Counted from the stretch's first letter, positions 33,720 to 42,606 are shown. The stretch: 64,000 nt of DNA from Stagnihabitans tardus (GCF_009925085.1 NZ_JAABNR010000006.1:173356-237355); one strand, 5' to 3'. Numbers and translations are program-made. Notes: a model not told the origin generated them from the letters alone.

Positions 33720-34988
33720 TCAGCCCTGGCGCGGGGGTTTGCGGCGGGAGCGGCCTCGGAAGCCTTCGCGGATCTCGGACATGCCGCGGTCAATCGTGGC
33801 GGAAAGGTCGGTGATCCGTGCCAGGACCGAGGAAATCTCGCCGTTCAACTCGTGCAGCGAATCGACCGTCGTGCGGATGCGGTCGCCCTCGGGCCCGAGC
33901 CGCGCTCCCTCGACCTTGCCCATCACGGTCACCGTCTCGAGGCTCAGCATCGAGCGACGCAGCTCCGCCCCCGCCCGCTCGATCGCCTTGGCCAGGTCGA
34001 CGGCCGCATCGATCGCCGCCAGGGCCTCGGCGTCGTAGCGGTCTTGCAGGGCTTGCAGGTGGCCGGCCTCGGCCTCGGGGTCCAGGCCCGACCCCGTCCA
34101 ATCCTCGGCCGCGACGAGATAGCTCATCTCGCGCTGCAATTCGGCGCAGGTCACGAGGAAGATCGCCCTTTCGAACTGGTCCGACATCCGGTTGCACAGG
34201 CTCTGCTTGCCGGCGGTAAAGGCGTTGATCTGCGCCATCGTGTCCAGCGTGCCGGACATGTAAAGCCCCGCCACCGCGCCCAGCGGCCCGCCCTCGGGCT
34301 CGAGCCGGGCGGCCAGGATCGAGAGGTTGGTGGGCAGGATCTTGACCCCCTCGAAATCGGTCTGCAAGCGGCGCTGGCTGGCCATGGAATCCATCAGCCC
34401 CTTGGAGATTTCGGCGATGGTGGTCTCTGGCAGGGGAGAGCTTTGCGGCATTTGCACCGCGCGTTCCGCATATTCGGCCCGAAGTGCCGCGCGCATGAAG
34501 GCGGGATAATCGGCATGGCCCAGCTCGCGCAGCGCGGCGAGGATCTGGTCCACCCCCTCTTCGATCGACTGGCCCGCAGCCTCTGCCGCAGCGACCTTGG
34601 CGTAGAGGCTGCGCACCGTGGCAAAGACCGGCGAGCTGGGTTTCAGCCGCACCGAGAGATAGCCGCCGTCAAAGGGCAGGATCGTGGCCAGGACCCAATA
34701 GGGCTGGCCATTGGCGGCGCGGTTGCAGACATAGGCCACGGCAGGCTCGCCGGTTTCGATCAGCTGCCACAGGATGCGGAAAGCGGCCTTGGGCGTCACG
34801 GGATTGCGCACGATCTTGTGCGGAGCGCCGATGAGCTCGGGCCAGGCATAGTGGCTGACGCGCTGGAAGACCTGGTTGCCCGCCAGGATCACCCCGCGGT
34901 GATCGGTGCGCGAATAGAACAGCTCTTCGAGGCCGAAGGGGACTTCCTCGCCATCGGTCGCCGGGCTGGACTGCACGCCACCATCCAT
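33720..34988 (-). CDS. PAS-domain sensor protein, Aer-like
   Basis: The 422-residue product has an N-terminal PAS fold of the aerotaxis-receptor type (FYSRTDHRGVILAGNQVFQR, HKIVRNPVTPKAAFRILWQL). A long helical region follows that resembles the coiled part of sensory proteins (ITDLSATIDRGMSEIREGF). There is no membrane helix, and the methyl-accepting hairpin signature is not visible. Aer-type PAS domains bind FAD and sense redox state. A cytoplasmic redox or chemotaxis-related sensor is plausible; output partner unknown. No chemotaxis genes are nearby. Confidence 0.75.
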   Translation of the reverse strand: MDGGVQSSPATDGEEVPFGLEELFYSRTDHRGVILAGNQVFQRVSHYAWPELIGAPHKIVRNPVTPKAAFRILWQLIETGEPAVAYVCNRAANGQPYWVLATILPFDGGYLSVRLKPSSPVFATVRSLYAKVAAAEAAGQSIEEGVDQILAALRELGHADYPAFMRAALRAEYAERAVQMPQSSPLPETTIAEISKGLMDSMASQRRLQTDFEGVKILPTNLSILAARLEPEGGPLGAVAGLYMSGTLDTMAQINAFTAGKQSLCNRMSDQFERAIFLVTCAELQREMSYLVAAEDWTGSGLDPEAEAGHLQALQDRYDAEALAAIDAAVDLAKAIERAGAELRRSMLSLETVTVMGKVEGARLGPEGDRIRTTVDSLHELNGEISSVLARITDLSATIDRGMSEIREGFRGRSRRKPPRQG

Positions 34989-35055
34989 TGTCTCATCCTG
35001 AAGCTAGGGCTGGACGACATCTAGCAGCAAGACGTAAACCGGCGGTGAAGATGGC

Positions 35056-35322
35056 TCAGGCCATCCGTCCCACCCGCCCCCCGCGCCGCTTGGGCGCCTC
35101 GGGCGGGGCCAAGCCCGCCTGCAGCGTTGCTGTCATCGGGTGATCGGGCGCGCCTGCGGCGTAATGGTCCAGAAGCACGCGGATGGCGGCGGGGTGATCG
35201 GCATCGACCCGCAGGCTCAAGGCCCAGTCCATGAAGATCGACCGGCATTCCCCCGGGGTTATCCCCTCGATCCGGTAGCTTTCGCGCACCAGGCCCTTGG
35301 GATCGGCTTCACTCAGTTCCAT
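35056..35322 (-). CDS. small conserved-looking protein beside glnE
   Basis: An 88-residue soluble protein (MELSEADPKGLVRESYRIEG, FMDWALSLRVDADHPAAIRV) whose start overlaps the glnE stop by 14 bp. The overlap suggests translational coupling. The C-terminus is basic (PKRRGGRVGRMA). Function unknown; the context only suggests co-expression with nitrogen regulation. Confidence 0.75.
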   Translation of the reverse strand: MELSEADPKGLVRESYRIEGITPGECRSIFMDWALSLRVDADHPAAIRVLLDHYAAGAPDHPMTATLQAGLAPPEAPKRRGGRVGRMA

Positions 35323-38059
35323 CGCGCGTCTCCATCACCTTGTCGATCACCCGCCCCGCCCTGGAAGCAGCCTCTGCCAGGGCCCAGGTCAGGGCCTCGG
35401 CGCTGGCTTGCCCCGTCTCGCGCAGAAGAAAGGCCCGCGCGCCCTCTCCGAGCGTTTCAGGCGAGACCCCGCGATCCGACAGCAGACGACCGGCGGCCTG
35501 GGTCTGCCAGAAGAGCCTTGCCGCTTCCTCCAGCGCCTGCTTCTCCGTTTGCGACAGGTGGCGCCCCCGATCTGACGCGAGCTGGCGTTCGACGCTGCGG
35601 GCGGGGCTGGCGGCGATCAGCGCCAGGGACTGGGCGCAAAGCTCGATATCCATCAGCCGGCCAGGGCCGTTCTTGGCCTCCCAGGGGCCCTGGGCCGGCT
35701 TGGCCTCGGCCAGGCGGGCGCGCATCTCGGCCACATCGGGCAGGACACGGGCGCCCTGGCCCTTCTCGGCCAGGACCTCGCGGCGGAAGGCCTCGACTTC
35801 GGCGGCAAGATCGGGCGGACCGGCGAGGACCCGGGCGCGGGTCAGCGCCAGGTGTTCCCAGGTCCAGGCCTCGTCCCGCTGATAGGCGCGGAAACTGTCC
35901 AGCGAGGTCGCCACCGGCCCCTGGCGACCGGAGGGACGCAGCCGCATGTCGACCTCGTAAAGCCGCCCCTCCGGGGTCTGCGCGGTCAGCGCCGTGATCA
36001 TGGCTTGCGTCAGTTTCGCATACCAGGGCCTTGTGGCCAAAGGCTTCGGCCCTTCGGAGCTCTCGACCCCATCCGCGTCATATATCACGATCAGATCGAG
36101 GTCTGAACCGGCATTCAGGCGCGCGCCCCCAAGGGAGCCCATGCCCACCACCACCGCCCCCCGCCCGGGCGGCGGCCCATGGCGCCGCGCGACCTCGGCC
36201 GTGACGAGCGGCCAGAGCGTCGCCACCACGGTCTCGGCCAGTTCGGCATAGGCATGGCCCGCCTCGAAGCCGTCGATGAGGCCGCGCAGGTGATGGACGC
36301 CCACCCGGAAATGCCATTCCTTCAGCCAGATGCGCGAGAGACCCAGGACCTGTTCGTAATCGGCACCGTTCAGACGCCGGGCGAGGTCGGCCATCAGCCC
36401 CGAGCGCCCCGGCCAGGGCGCAAAGAAGGAGCCGCCGATGACCCCGTCAAGCACGCGGGCATTGCGCGAGAGGTAAAGCGCGAGGCTCGGCGCCGTGGCG
36501 CAGATGTCGACGATCAGGTCCACCAGCGCCGGGTTGGCCTCGAAAAGCGCGAAGAGCTGGACACCGGCGGGCAGGCCCGAAAGGAAGCCGTCCAAGGCGC
36601 TCAGCGCCTCTTCTGGGGCTGCGGCGCGCATCAGCCGTGTCAGGAGCCCCGGCTTGATCCGCGCAAAGATCGCCTGGGCGCGGTCGGAGCGCAGCGCGGG
36701 ATATTGCGCCCAAGCCTCCACGATGGATTGGGCCTGGGGCGAGAGCTCGGGCATGGGCTCGGCGGGGGCGGCGGGGGCGAAGAAGCCCTCGGTCAGGGCT
36801 TCGACGCTTTCGATCCGCGCGAGGAAAGAGCTGCGGAACTCGGTCTCGGTCATGCCGCAGAAGGACGCGATGCGGGCGATGCCTTCGGGAGAGGTCGGCA
36901 TGGTCTGGGTCTGTTCGTCCAGCACCATCTGCAACCGGTGTTCGACCTCGCGCCAGGTGCGGTAGGCCTGGGTCAGGTCCCGGCTGACGGTCTCGGGCAG
37001 CCAGCCCTTTTCGGTCAGGGCTTGCAGCGCCGCTTCGGTGCCACGCGGGCGCAGGTCGGGGTCGCGCCCCCCCGCGATCAACTGGCGGGTCTGGGCGAAG
37101 AACTCGATCTCGCGGATGCCGCCGGGGCCGAGTTTCACGTTATGGCCCTCGACCTTGAGGGGCCCGTTCAACCCCTTGTGGTCGCGGATGCGCAGCCGCA
37201 TGTCATGGGCGTCCTGGATCGCCGCATAGTCCAGGTGGCGGCGCCAGACGAAGGGGGTGAGGGCTTTCAGGTAGCGCTCCCCGGCCGCGATATCGCCCGC
37301 GCAGGGCCGCGCCTTGATATGGGCGGCCCGCTCCCAGGTGCGGCCCTCGGCCTCGTAATAGGCCAAGGCCGAGGCCATCGAGAGGCAGACCGGCATGACC
37401 GAGGCATCGGGGCGCAGCCGCAGGTCGGTGCGGAAGACATAGCCATCTTGGGTGATGTCGGAGAGGAGGCCTGTCATCTTGCGGGTGACGCGGATGAAGG
37501 CCTGGCGGGCCTCCATCTCGGTGCCGGGGTGGAGGGTCTCGTCAAAGAGGCAGATCAGATCGATGTCGGAGGAGTAATTGAGCTCATGCGCCCCCATCTT
37601 GCCCATGGCGAGGACCACCATGCCATGGGGGCCGGGGGGCAGCTTGGCCCTACGGACCTCTTCGGCGACCAGATGGGTCAGGCAGGCCTGGACGGCGGCA
37701 TCGGCGAACCGGGTGAGGCTTTGGGTGACCCGGGAGAGGTCCCAGACCCCGCCGAGATCGGCGAGCCCCGTGAGCAGCGCAATCCGCCGCTTGGCCTGGC
37801 GCAGCGCGGGGCCAAGGGCGTCGCCAGGGCTTTGCGTGAGGCTGGCCAGGACCTGGTCGAAGGCCTGCTCCGGCGCGGTCTCGAGCGCGGGGTCGAGCCA
37901 GGCCTGCTCCTTGACGAGGAGGTCGCGCAGGAAGGGTGAGCAGGAGGCCGTGGCCGCGATGAGGTCGGCGGCGGGTCCGGGATGGCGGGAACGGGCCTCT
38001 GCGGCTGCGGGACGGTCGAAGACCAGCGGCTGGCGGGTGATGCGGGATGCGAAGGACAT
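35309..38059 (-). CDS. glnE: glutamine synthetase adenylyltransferase/adenylyl-removing enzyme
   Basis: The 916-residue product has two nucleotidyltransferase halves. The N-terminal half carries GKMGAHELNYSSDIDLIC and the C-terminal half carries GMGSLGGARLNAGSDLDLIV. Both contain the GSD/SSDxD metal-binding pattern of GlnE, which attaches and removes AMP on glutamine synthetase in response to nitrogen status through PII. Length is as expected. It is divergent from the ABC-F gene with a pair of inverted repeats between. Confidence 0.96.
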   Translation of the reverse strand: MSFASRITRQPLVFDRPAAAEARSRHPGPAADLIAATASCSPFLRDLLVKEQAWLDPALETAPEQAFDQVLASLTQSPGDALGPALRQAKRRIALLTGLADLGGVWDLSRVTQSLTRFADAAVQACLTHLVAEEVRRAKLPPGPHGMVVLAMGKMGAHELNYSSDIDLICLFDETLHPGTEMEARQAFIRVTRKMTGLLSDITQDGYVFRTDLRLRPDASVMPVCLSMASALAYYEAEGRTWERAAHIKARPCAGDIAAGERYLKALTPFVWRRHLDYAAIQDAHDMRLRIRDHKGLNGPLKVEGHNVKLGPGGIREIEFFAQTRQLIAGGRDPDLRPRGTEAALQALTEKGWLPETVSRDLTQAYRTWREVEHRLQMVLDEQTQTMPTSPEGIARIASFCGMTETEFRSSFLARIESVEALTEGFFAPAAPAEPMPELSPQAQSIVEAWAQYPALRSDRAQAIFARIKPGLLTRLMRAAAPEEALSALDGFLSGLPAGVQLFALFEANPALVDLIVDICATAPSLALYLSRNARVLDGVIGGSFFAPWPGRSGLMADLARRLNGADYEQVLGLSRIWLKEWHFRVGVHHLRGLIDGFEAGHAYAELAETVVATLWPLVTAEVARRHGPPPGRGAVVVGMGSLGGARLNAGSDLDLIVIYDADGVESSEGPKPLATRPWYAKLTQAMITALTAQTPEGRLYEVDMRLRPSGRQGPVATSLDSFRAYQRDEAWTWEHLALTRARVLAGPPDLAAEVEAFRREVLAEKGQGARVLPDVAEMRARLAEAKPAQGPWEAKNGPGRLMDIELCAQSLALIAASPARSVERQLASDRGRHLSQTEKQALEEAARLFWQTQAAGRLLSDRGVSPETLGEGARAFLLRETGQASAEALTWALAEAASRAGRVIDKVMETRDGTE

Positions 38060-38131
38060 GGGGATTTGTGGGGCCTGGGGCGCGCGAGGTCAACCGGGGA
38101 GGGATTGCGCCGCCTTCGGCGTCGCCCCACC

Positions 38132-38260
38132 GGGGGGCTGCCGCCCCCCGCCCCCCCCGCTTCAAGGGGAGCCATGCCACTGGTTTCTTGAACCAGTGGC
38201 GAAACCAGTGGCAAACCCCTTGAAAATCCCCGTGGATATTTGGGCCAAGTTGAAAGGGGA
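38132..38260 (+). repeat. intergenic hairpin repeat R3, long form
   Basis: Starts with GGGGGGCTGCCGCCCCCC hairpin, then outer arms TTCAAGGGG (38161-38169) and CCCCTTGAA (38216-38224). Inside are inner arms GCCACTGGTTTC (38176-38187) and GAAACCAGTGGC (38201-38212). The tail is CCCCGTGGATATTTGGGCCA, AGTTGAAAGGGG. Confidence 0.9.
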
Positions 38261-38273
38261 TGGGGAAAGCTGT

Positions 38274-38343
38274 GAGTATTTGAGCCAAATTGAAAGCATG
38301 GGCCTGCGGATCAAGAAAGCGCGTATTTGAGCAAATATGAAAG
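38274..38343 (+). repeat. two tail-only fragments of the intergenic repeat
   Basis: GAGTATTTGAGCCAAATTGA at 38274 and GCGTATTTGAGCAAATATGA at 38321 are diverged copies of the repeat tail, each followed by AAG. No hairpins accompany them. Confidence 0.6.
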
Positions 38344-38358
38344 CGGCAAGTCGCGCCT

Positions 38359-38461
38359 CCCCCTTTCAACTTGGCCCAAACGTCCACGGGGTTTCCAAAG
38401 GGGAGCGTGCTCCCCTTTGGTTGGGGGGTTCGGGGGGGGTGCGGGGGGCGGCAGCCCCCCG
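38359..38461 (-). repeat. intergenic hairpin repeat R4 (minus orientation)
   Basis: Faces R3 across 100 bp. In minus orientation: GGGGGGCTGCCGCCCCCC, arms CCAAAGGGGAGC and GCTCCCCTTTGG, tail CCCCGTGGACGTTTGGGCCA. It lies upstream of the ABC-F gene and downstream-reading toward glnE. Confidence 0.88.
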
Positions 38462-38539
38462 CTTCGGGCGACGCCGTCAGGCGGCGCAATCCCTCATCTC
38501 CCCTTGACCCCAAGCCCCCCTTGGGGCAAGCGGGGCCCC

Positions 38540-40390
38540 ATGCTGAAAATCGATGACCTGAACTATTCCGTCGAAGGCCGCCCCCTGTTCGAGGGCGCCA
38601 CGGCCACCATTCCCACCGGCCACAAGGTCGGCATCGTGGGGCGCAACGGGGCGGGCAAGACGACGCTCTTCCGGCTGATCCGGGGCGAACTGGCGCTGGA
38701 AGGCGGGGCCATCACCATTCCCCAACGCGCCCGCATCGGGGGCGTGGCGCAGGAGGTCCCCTCCTCCTCGACCTCGCTCATCGACACGGTGCTTGCGGCC
38801 GACACCGAGCGCGCAAGCCTGCTCTCGGAGGCCGAAACCGCCCAGGACCCGCACCGCATCGCCGAGATCCAGGCCCGGCTTTCCGACATCGACGCCTGGT
38901 CGGCCGAGGGCCGTGCGGCCTCGATCCTGCGCGGCCTCGGATTCGACGCGGCGGCGCAACTGCGGCCCTGTTCGGATTTCTCGGGCGGCTGGCGGATGCG
39001 GGTGGCCTTGGCGGGGGTGCTTTTCGCGCAGCCCGACTACCTGCTTCTGGACGAACCGACCAACTACCTCGACCTCGAAGGCGCGCTCTGGCTGGAGAGC
39101 TATCTCCAGAAATACCCCCATACCGTTCTGATCATCTCCCACGACCGCGGGCTCTTGAACCGGGCGGTCACCTCGATCCTGCACCTGGAAAACAAGAAGC
39201 TCACCCTCTGGGCAGGCGGTTACGACCAATTCGCCCGCCAGGTCCAGGAACGCCGCGCCAACCTGATGGCCGAGGCGAGGAAGCAAGAGGCCAGGCGCGA
39301 CCACCTCCAGGCCTTTGTCGACCGCTTCAAGGCCAAGGCGTCGAAGGCCGCCCAGGCGCAGTCCCGCGTCAAGATGCTGGAGAAGATGACCCTGATCACT
39401 CCGCCCGAAGAGGCGAAACAGGTCGTCTTCACCTTCCCCGAGCCCGAGGAACTGGCGCCGCCAATCATCAACCTCGATGGCGCCTCGGTGGGCTATGGCG
39501 GCCCGCCGATCCTGAAACGCCTGAGCCTGCGGATCGACCAGGACGACCGCATCGCGCTTCTGGGCCGCAACGGCCAGGGCAAGTCGACGCTGTCGAAGCT
39601 CCTGGCGGGCAAGCTGATCGCCTCCGAGGGCAAGATGACGCGCTCCTCGAAACTGCGCATCGGCTATTTCGCCCAGCACCAGGTGGACGAATTGCACCTG
39701 GATGAGACGCCCCTGCAGCATGTCCAGCGCCTGCGCAAAGACGAGGCGCAGCCGAGGCTCCGCGCCCGGCTCGCGGGCTTTGGCCTGATGGCGGAGCAGG
39801 CGGAGACCGTGGTGGGGCGGCTCTCGGGCGGGCAAAAGGCGCGGCTCTCGCTGCTCCTCGCCACGATCGACGCGCCGCATCTCCTGATCCTCGACGAACC
39901 GACCAACCACCTGGATATCGAAAGCCGCGAGGGCCTGGTGGAGGCACTGACCGAATACAAGGGCGCGGTGGTGCTGGTCAGCCATGACATGCACCTCCTG
40001 AGCCTAGTGGCGGACCGGCTCTGGCTGGTCAAGGACGGGGCGGTGACGCCCTATCCTTCCGACCTCGACGCCTATCGGGCAGAGCTCCTCGCGGGGGAAC
40101 CCTCCGACAAGGCGCCCAAGGTCGAGAAGGAAAAGCCCAAACGCGCCAGCCGCGACGAGGTCCTGGCGCTGCGCGCCGAGGTCCGCAAGGCCGAGGAGCG
40201 GCTCGCGAAACTCAACGACATGCGTGACAAGCTGGCGACGAAACTGGCCAATCCCGAGCTCTACGAAGAGGCGCGCAAGGGCGACCTGGCGGTCTGGAAC
40301 GGGAAATATGCCGAGGTGATGGAAGCCCTGGACCGCGCCGAGGAGCTTTGGCTTTCGGCCACCGAAAAGCTGGAAAAGGCCGAGGCGTGA
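38540..40390 (+). CDS. ABC-F family ATPase (Uup/YheS type)
   Basis: The start at 38540 (MLKIDDLNYSVEGRPLFEGA) follows AAGCGGGG; the longer frame runs through repeat R4. The 616-residue product has two ATPase domains: Walker A GRNGAGKTTL and GRNGQGKSTL, signatures FSGGWRMR and LSGGQKAR, Walker B LLLDEPTNYLD and LILDEPTNHLD. It has no membrane helices. The interdomain linker and a C-terminal coiled coil (EVRKAEERLAKLNDMRDKLA) place it in the ABC-F group, which acts on ribosomes. Transcription ends at the strong hairpin at 40441. Confidence 0.95.
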   Translation: MLKIDDLNYSVEGRPLFEGATATIPTGHKVGIVGRNGAGKTTLFRLIRGELALEGGAITIPQRARIGGVAQEVPSSSTSLIDTVLAADTERASLLSEAETAQDPHRIAEIQARLSDIDAWSAEGRAASILRGLGFDAAAQLRPCSDFSGGWRMRVALAGVLFAQPDYLLLDEPTNYLDLEGALWLESYLQKYPHTVLIISHDRGLLNRAVTSILHLENKKLTLWAGGYDQFARQVQERRANLMAEARKQEARRDHLQAFVDRFKAKASKAAQAQSRVKMLEKMTLITPPEEAKQVVFTFPEPEELAPPIINLDGASVGYGGPPILKRLSLRIDQDDRIALLGRNGQGKSTLSKLLAGKLIASEGKMTRSSKLRIGYFAQHQVDELHLDETPLQHVQRLRKDEAQPRLRARLAGFGLMAEQAETVVGRLSGGQKARLSLLLATIDAPHLLILDEPTNHLDIESREGLVEALTEYKGAVVLVSHDMHLLSLVADRLWLVKDGAVTPYPSDLDAYRAELLAGEPSDKAPKVEKEKPKRASRDEVLALRAEVRKAEERLAKLNDMRDKLATKLANPELYEEARKGDLAVWNGKYAEVMEALDRAEELWLSATEKLEKAEA

Positions 40391-40440
40391 GGAAAGCGCT
40401 GCGGCGGGCGCGGAGGTCCGCCAGGACCTCCGCGCCACCT

Positions 40441-40485
40441 CCCATGGAAAAGCCCGCATGCGCAGCATGCGGGCTTTTCCATGGG
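40441..40485. terminator. perfect 21-bp-stem hairpin, probable bidirectional terminator
   Basis: Arms of 21 bp at 40441-40461 and 40465-40485 with a 3-base loop GCA. The arm includes AAAAGCCCGCATGC, so a T run follows the GC core on either strand. It lies between the convergent ABC-F and metC-like genes. Confidence 0.88.
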
Positions 40486-40505
40486 ACCCCGCGGTAGCGC
40501 CAAGG

Positions 40506-40530
40506 GGCCGATGATCGAAGATCATCGGCC
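40506..40530. other. second perfect hairpin of a three-hairpin cluster
   Basis: GGCCGATGAT, loop CGAAG, ATCATCGGCC. Its centre GATCGAAGATC is the exact reverse complement of the centre of the next hairpin, so the two could pair with each other. Confidence 0.85.
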
Positions 40531-40537
40531 TCCTCCG

Positions 40538-40576
40538 GAGAGGTTGCGGAGGATCTTCGATCCTCCGCAACCTCTC
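40538..40576. other. third perfect hairpin of the cluster
   Basis: Arms of 18 bp (GAGAGGTTGCGGAGGATC and its complement) with loop TTC. It stands 32 bp before the end of the metC-like gene on the other strand and could mark its transcript end. No T run follows. Confidence 0.85.
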
Positions 40577-40607
40577 GGACCCCGGTCTTCAGAACGGGCG
40601 ATGCGGC

Positions 40608-41708
40608 TCAGGCGTCGAGCGCTTCGGCCAGGGCCGACCACAAGGCCTCGACCGGCTCCACCCCCACCGACAACCGGATGAAACCCGGCGCCACGGCATC
40701 GCCCCAGCGCGCCCGGCGCTCTCCGGCCGAATGGGTGCCGCCGAAAGAAGTGGTCTGGGTCAGGTAGCGGCAGCGGTCGAGGAAGGCCTCCGCCTCGGCC
40801 TCGCCTTCCAGCTCGAAGCTGATCAGGAAGCCGAAATCCGACATCTGCGCCTGGGCGACCTTGTAGGAAGGATCACCGGCCAGGCCCGGGTAACGGACCG
40901 CCCTGACCCTTGGATGGGCGGAGAGCCGCTCGGCCACGACCATGGCGCTGGCGCACATGCGCGAGAGGCGGACCTCAAGGGTTTCCAGACCCCGATGCAG
41001 AAGCCAGGCCTCGAAGGCGCCGGGCACGACGCCGGCGAGTTTCCTCCACTCGGCCACCCTGGCCATCACCCCGGCATCCCGGCCCGCCACATGGCCGTAA
41101 AGCACATCCGAATGGCCGCCGGGTGCCTTGGTATCGGCCGCCACGACCAGATCCGCCCCAAGGTCCAAGGGACGCTGCAACAAAGCCGTCATCGTCGTGT
41201 TGTCGACGATGAGCCTGGCCCCCGCCGCATGGGCGCGCCGCGCCACCACCGCGATATCGGCCACATCCAGCCCCGGGTTCGACGGCGTCTCGAGAAACAC
41301 CACCGCAGCCCCGGTGAAATCCGCCCCCTCCATCGCCGTCGTCGCCACATAGCGCGCCTTGACGCCAAACCCGGCCAGGAACCGGTCCGCCAAGAGCCTG
41401 GTCGTGTAATAACCATCCTCGGGCAGGATCACCGTATCCCCCGCGCTCAGCGTGGCAAAAAGCGCGGCCGAGATCGCGGCCATGCCGGAGGGAAAGCCCA
41501 CGACCGGGGCGCCCTCCAATATCGCCAGCTGCTCTTCGACCTCTTCCCAGGTCGGCATCGCCATGCGGCCATATTTGAAGGCCGCGCCCTCGAGCCCTGC
41601 CAGGTGGTAGGTCGTGGCCGAGACCAAGGGAGGCGCCACGGGATCGCCCTGCCCCAGGCGCTGCCCGCGATGGTGCAGCATATCGGCAAAGCGGCGGTCA
41701 TTGGTCAT
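40608..41708 (-). CDS. PLP-dependent trans-sulfuration enzyme (cystathionine lyase/synthase family)
   Basis: The 366-residue product belongs to the Cys/Met metabolism PLP family. It shows TTYHLAGLEGAAFKYGRM at the start, FPSGMAAISAAL, ETPSNPGLDVADI, VDNTTMTALLQRPLDLGAD and the PLP-lysine region DTKAPGGHSDVLYG. Members split or form cystathionine or act on methionine; the exact substrate cannot be set from sequence alone. The lysine context is DTKAPGGH, which differs from the usual STKYIGGHSD, a mild oddity. The start overlaps the small 64-aa gene by 4 bp. Confidence 0.88.
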   Translation of the reverse strand: MTNDRRFADMLHHRGQRLGQGDPVAPPLVSATTYHLAGLEGAAFKYGRMAMPTWEEVEEQLAILEGAPVVGFPSGMAAISAALFATLSAGDTVILPEDGYYTTRLLADRFLAGFGVKARYVATTAMEGADFTGAAVVFLETPSNPGLDVADIAVVARRAHAAGARLIVDNTTMTALLQRPLDLGADLVVAADTKAPGGHSDVLYGHVAGRDAGVMARVAEWRKLAGVVPGAFEAWLLHRGLETLEVRLSRMCASAMVVAERLSAHPRVRAVRYPGLAGDPSYKVAQAQMSDFGFLISFELEGEAEAEAFLDRCRYLTQTTSFGGTHSAGERRARWGDAVAPGFIRLSVGVEPVEALWSALAEALDA

Positions 41709-41899
41709 TTCAGGAACCTTCTGGCGATGGAGGCCGCCTGCCTGGCGCGCCTCCCGTTCTGCTTGGCGGCGCGGTATTGCTGCCGCTCTTCACGCGACAT
41801 CTGGGAGGGATCGCGCCCGCCGCGTGCCAGGTGGTCGATGCCCCGGCTCATCACAAGGCCGATGAGGCGGTTGAAGATCATGCGCAGGATGGCGTCCAT
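41705..41899 (-). CDS. small basic membrane-associated protein (64 aa)
   Basis: The start at 41899 follows AAGGAG by about 6 bp; the upstream in-frame start has none. The product begins MDAILRMIFNRLIGLVMSRG, an amphipathic or membrane-associated helix, and ends in a very basic part (QNGRRARQAASIARRFLK). Coupled by ATGA to the metC-like gene. Family not recognised. Confidence 0.7.
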   Translation of the reverse strand: MDAILRMIFNRLIGLVMSRGIDHLARGGRDPSQMSREERQQYRAAKQNGRRARQAASIARRFLK

Positions 41900-41961
41900 C
41901 TCGTCTCCTTCCGGCCTTCCGGCCACAATACGGGTTCGGGCGCTTGTGCCCGGGTTGCGGT

Positions 41962-42606
41962 TCAGTCCTCGAAAAGCTCGGTCTGGCCCGGGCTTTCGAC
42001 CTCGTCCTCATCATCTGGGGTCTCGGGCTGCCCAGGCAAGGGGCGGCTGTCCAGAAGTCCTGCGGCGCGGAGCTCCTTGATCCCCGGCAGGTCGCGGGCG
42101 CTTTCCAGGCCGAAGTGGTCGAGGAAGGCTTCCGTCACGACAAAGGTCACCGGGCGGCCCGGGGTCATGCGACGGCGGCCAAGGCGGATCCAGTCGAGCT
42201 CCAGGAGCAGATCCACCGTCCCGCGCGAGACCGCGACGCCGCGGATTTCCTCGATCTCGGCGCGGGTGACGGGCTGGTGATAGGCGATGATCGCGAGCGT
42301 TTCGATGGCAGCGCGGGAGAGCTTGCGCGGCTCCACCGTCTCCTTGCGCATCAGGTGGCCGAGGTCGGGGGCCGTCCGAAAAGCGTAAGCGTCGCCCACG
42401 CGGACCAGATGGACCCCCCGCCCCTCATAGCGCTTGCGCAGGTAGACCATGGCCTCGGCAGCATCGCAGCCCTCGGGGAGGCGGGCCGAGATCTCGGCCA
42501 TGGTCAGAGGCTCGGCCACGGCGAAGAGGATCGCTTCGATCATGCGCTCCTGTTCGGCGATGGGCGGGGCCTCGAAGAGGCTCTTCTCGATCGGGTCCTG
42601 GCTCAT
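41962..42606 (-). CDS. scpB: segregation and condensation protein B
   Basis: The 214-residue product has two winged-helix domains typical of ScpB (MIEAILFAVAEPLTMAEISA, then LSRAAIETLAIIAYHQPVTR with IEEIRGVAVSRGTVDLLL). ScpB joins ScpA and SMC in the chromosome-compacting complex. It overlaps scpA by 4 bp. The C-terminus is acidic (DDEDEVESPGQTELFED). Confidence 0.96.
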   Translation of the reverse strand: MSQDPIEKSLFEAPPIAEQERMIEAILFAVAEPLTMAEISARLPEGCDAAEAMVYLRKRYEGRGVHLVRVGDAYAFRTAPDLGHLMRKETVEPRKLSRAAIETLAIIAYHQPVTRAEIEEIRGVAVSRGTVDLLLELDWIRLGRRRMTPGRPVTFVVTEAFLDHFGLESARDLPGIKELRAAGLLDSRPLPGQPETPDDEDEVESPGQTELFED

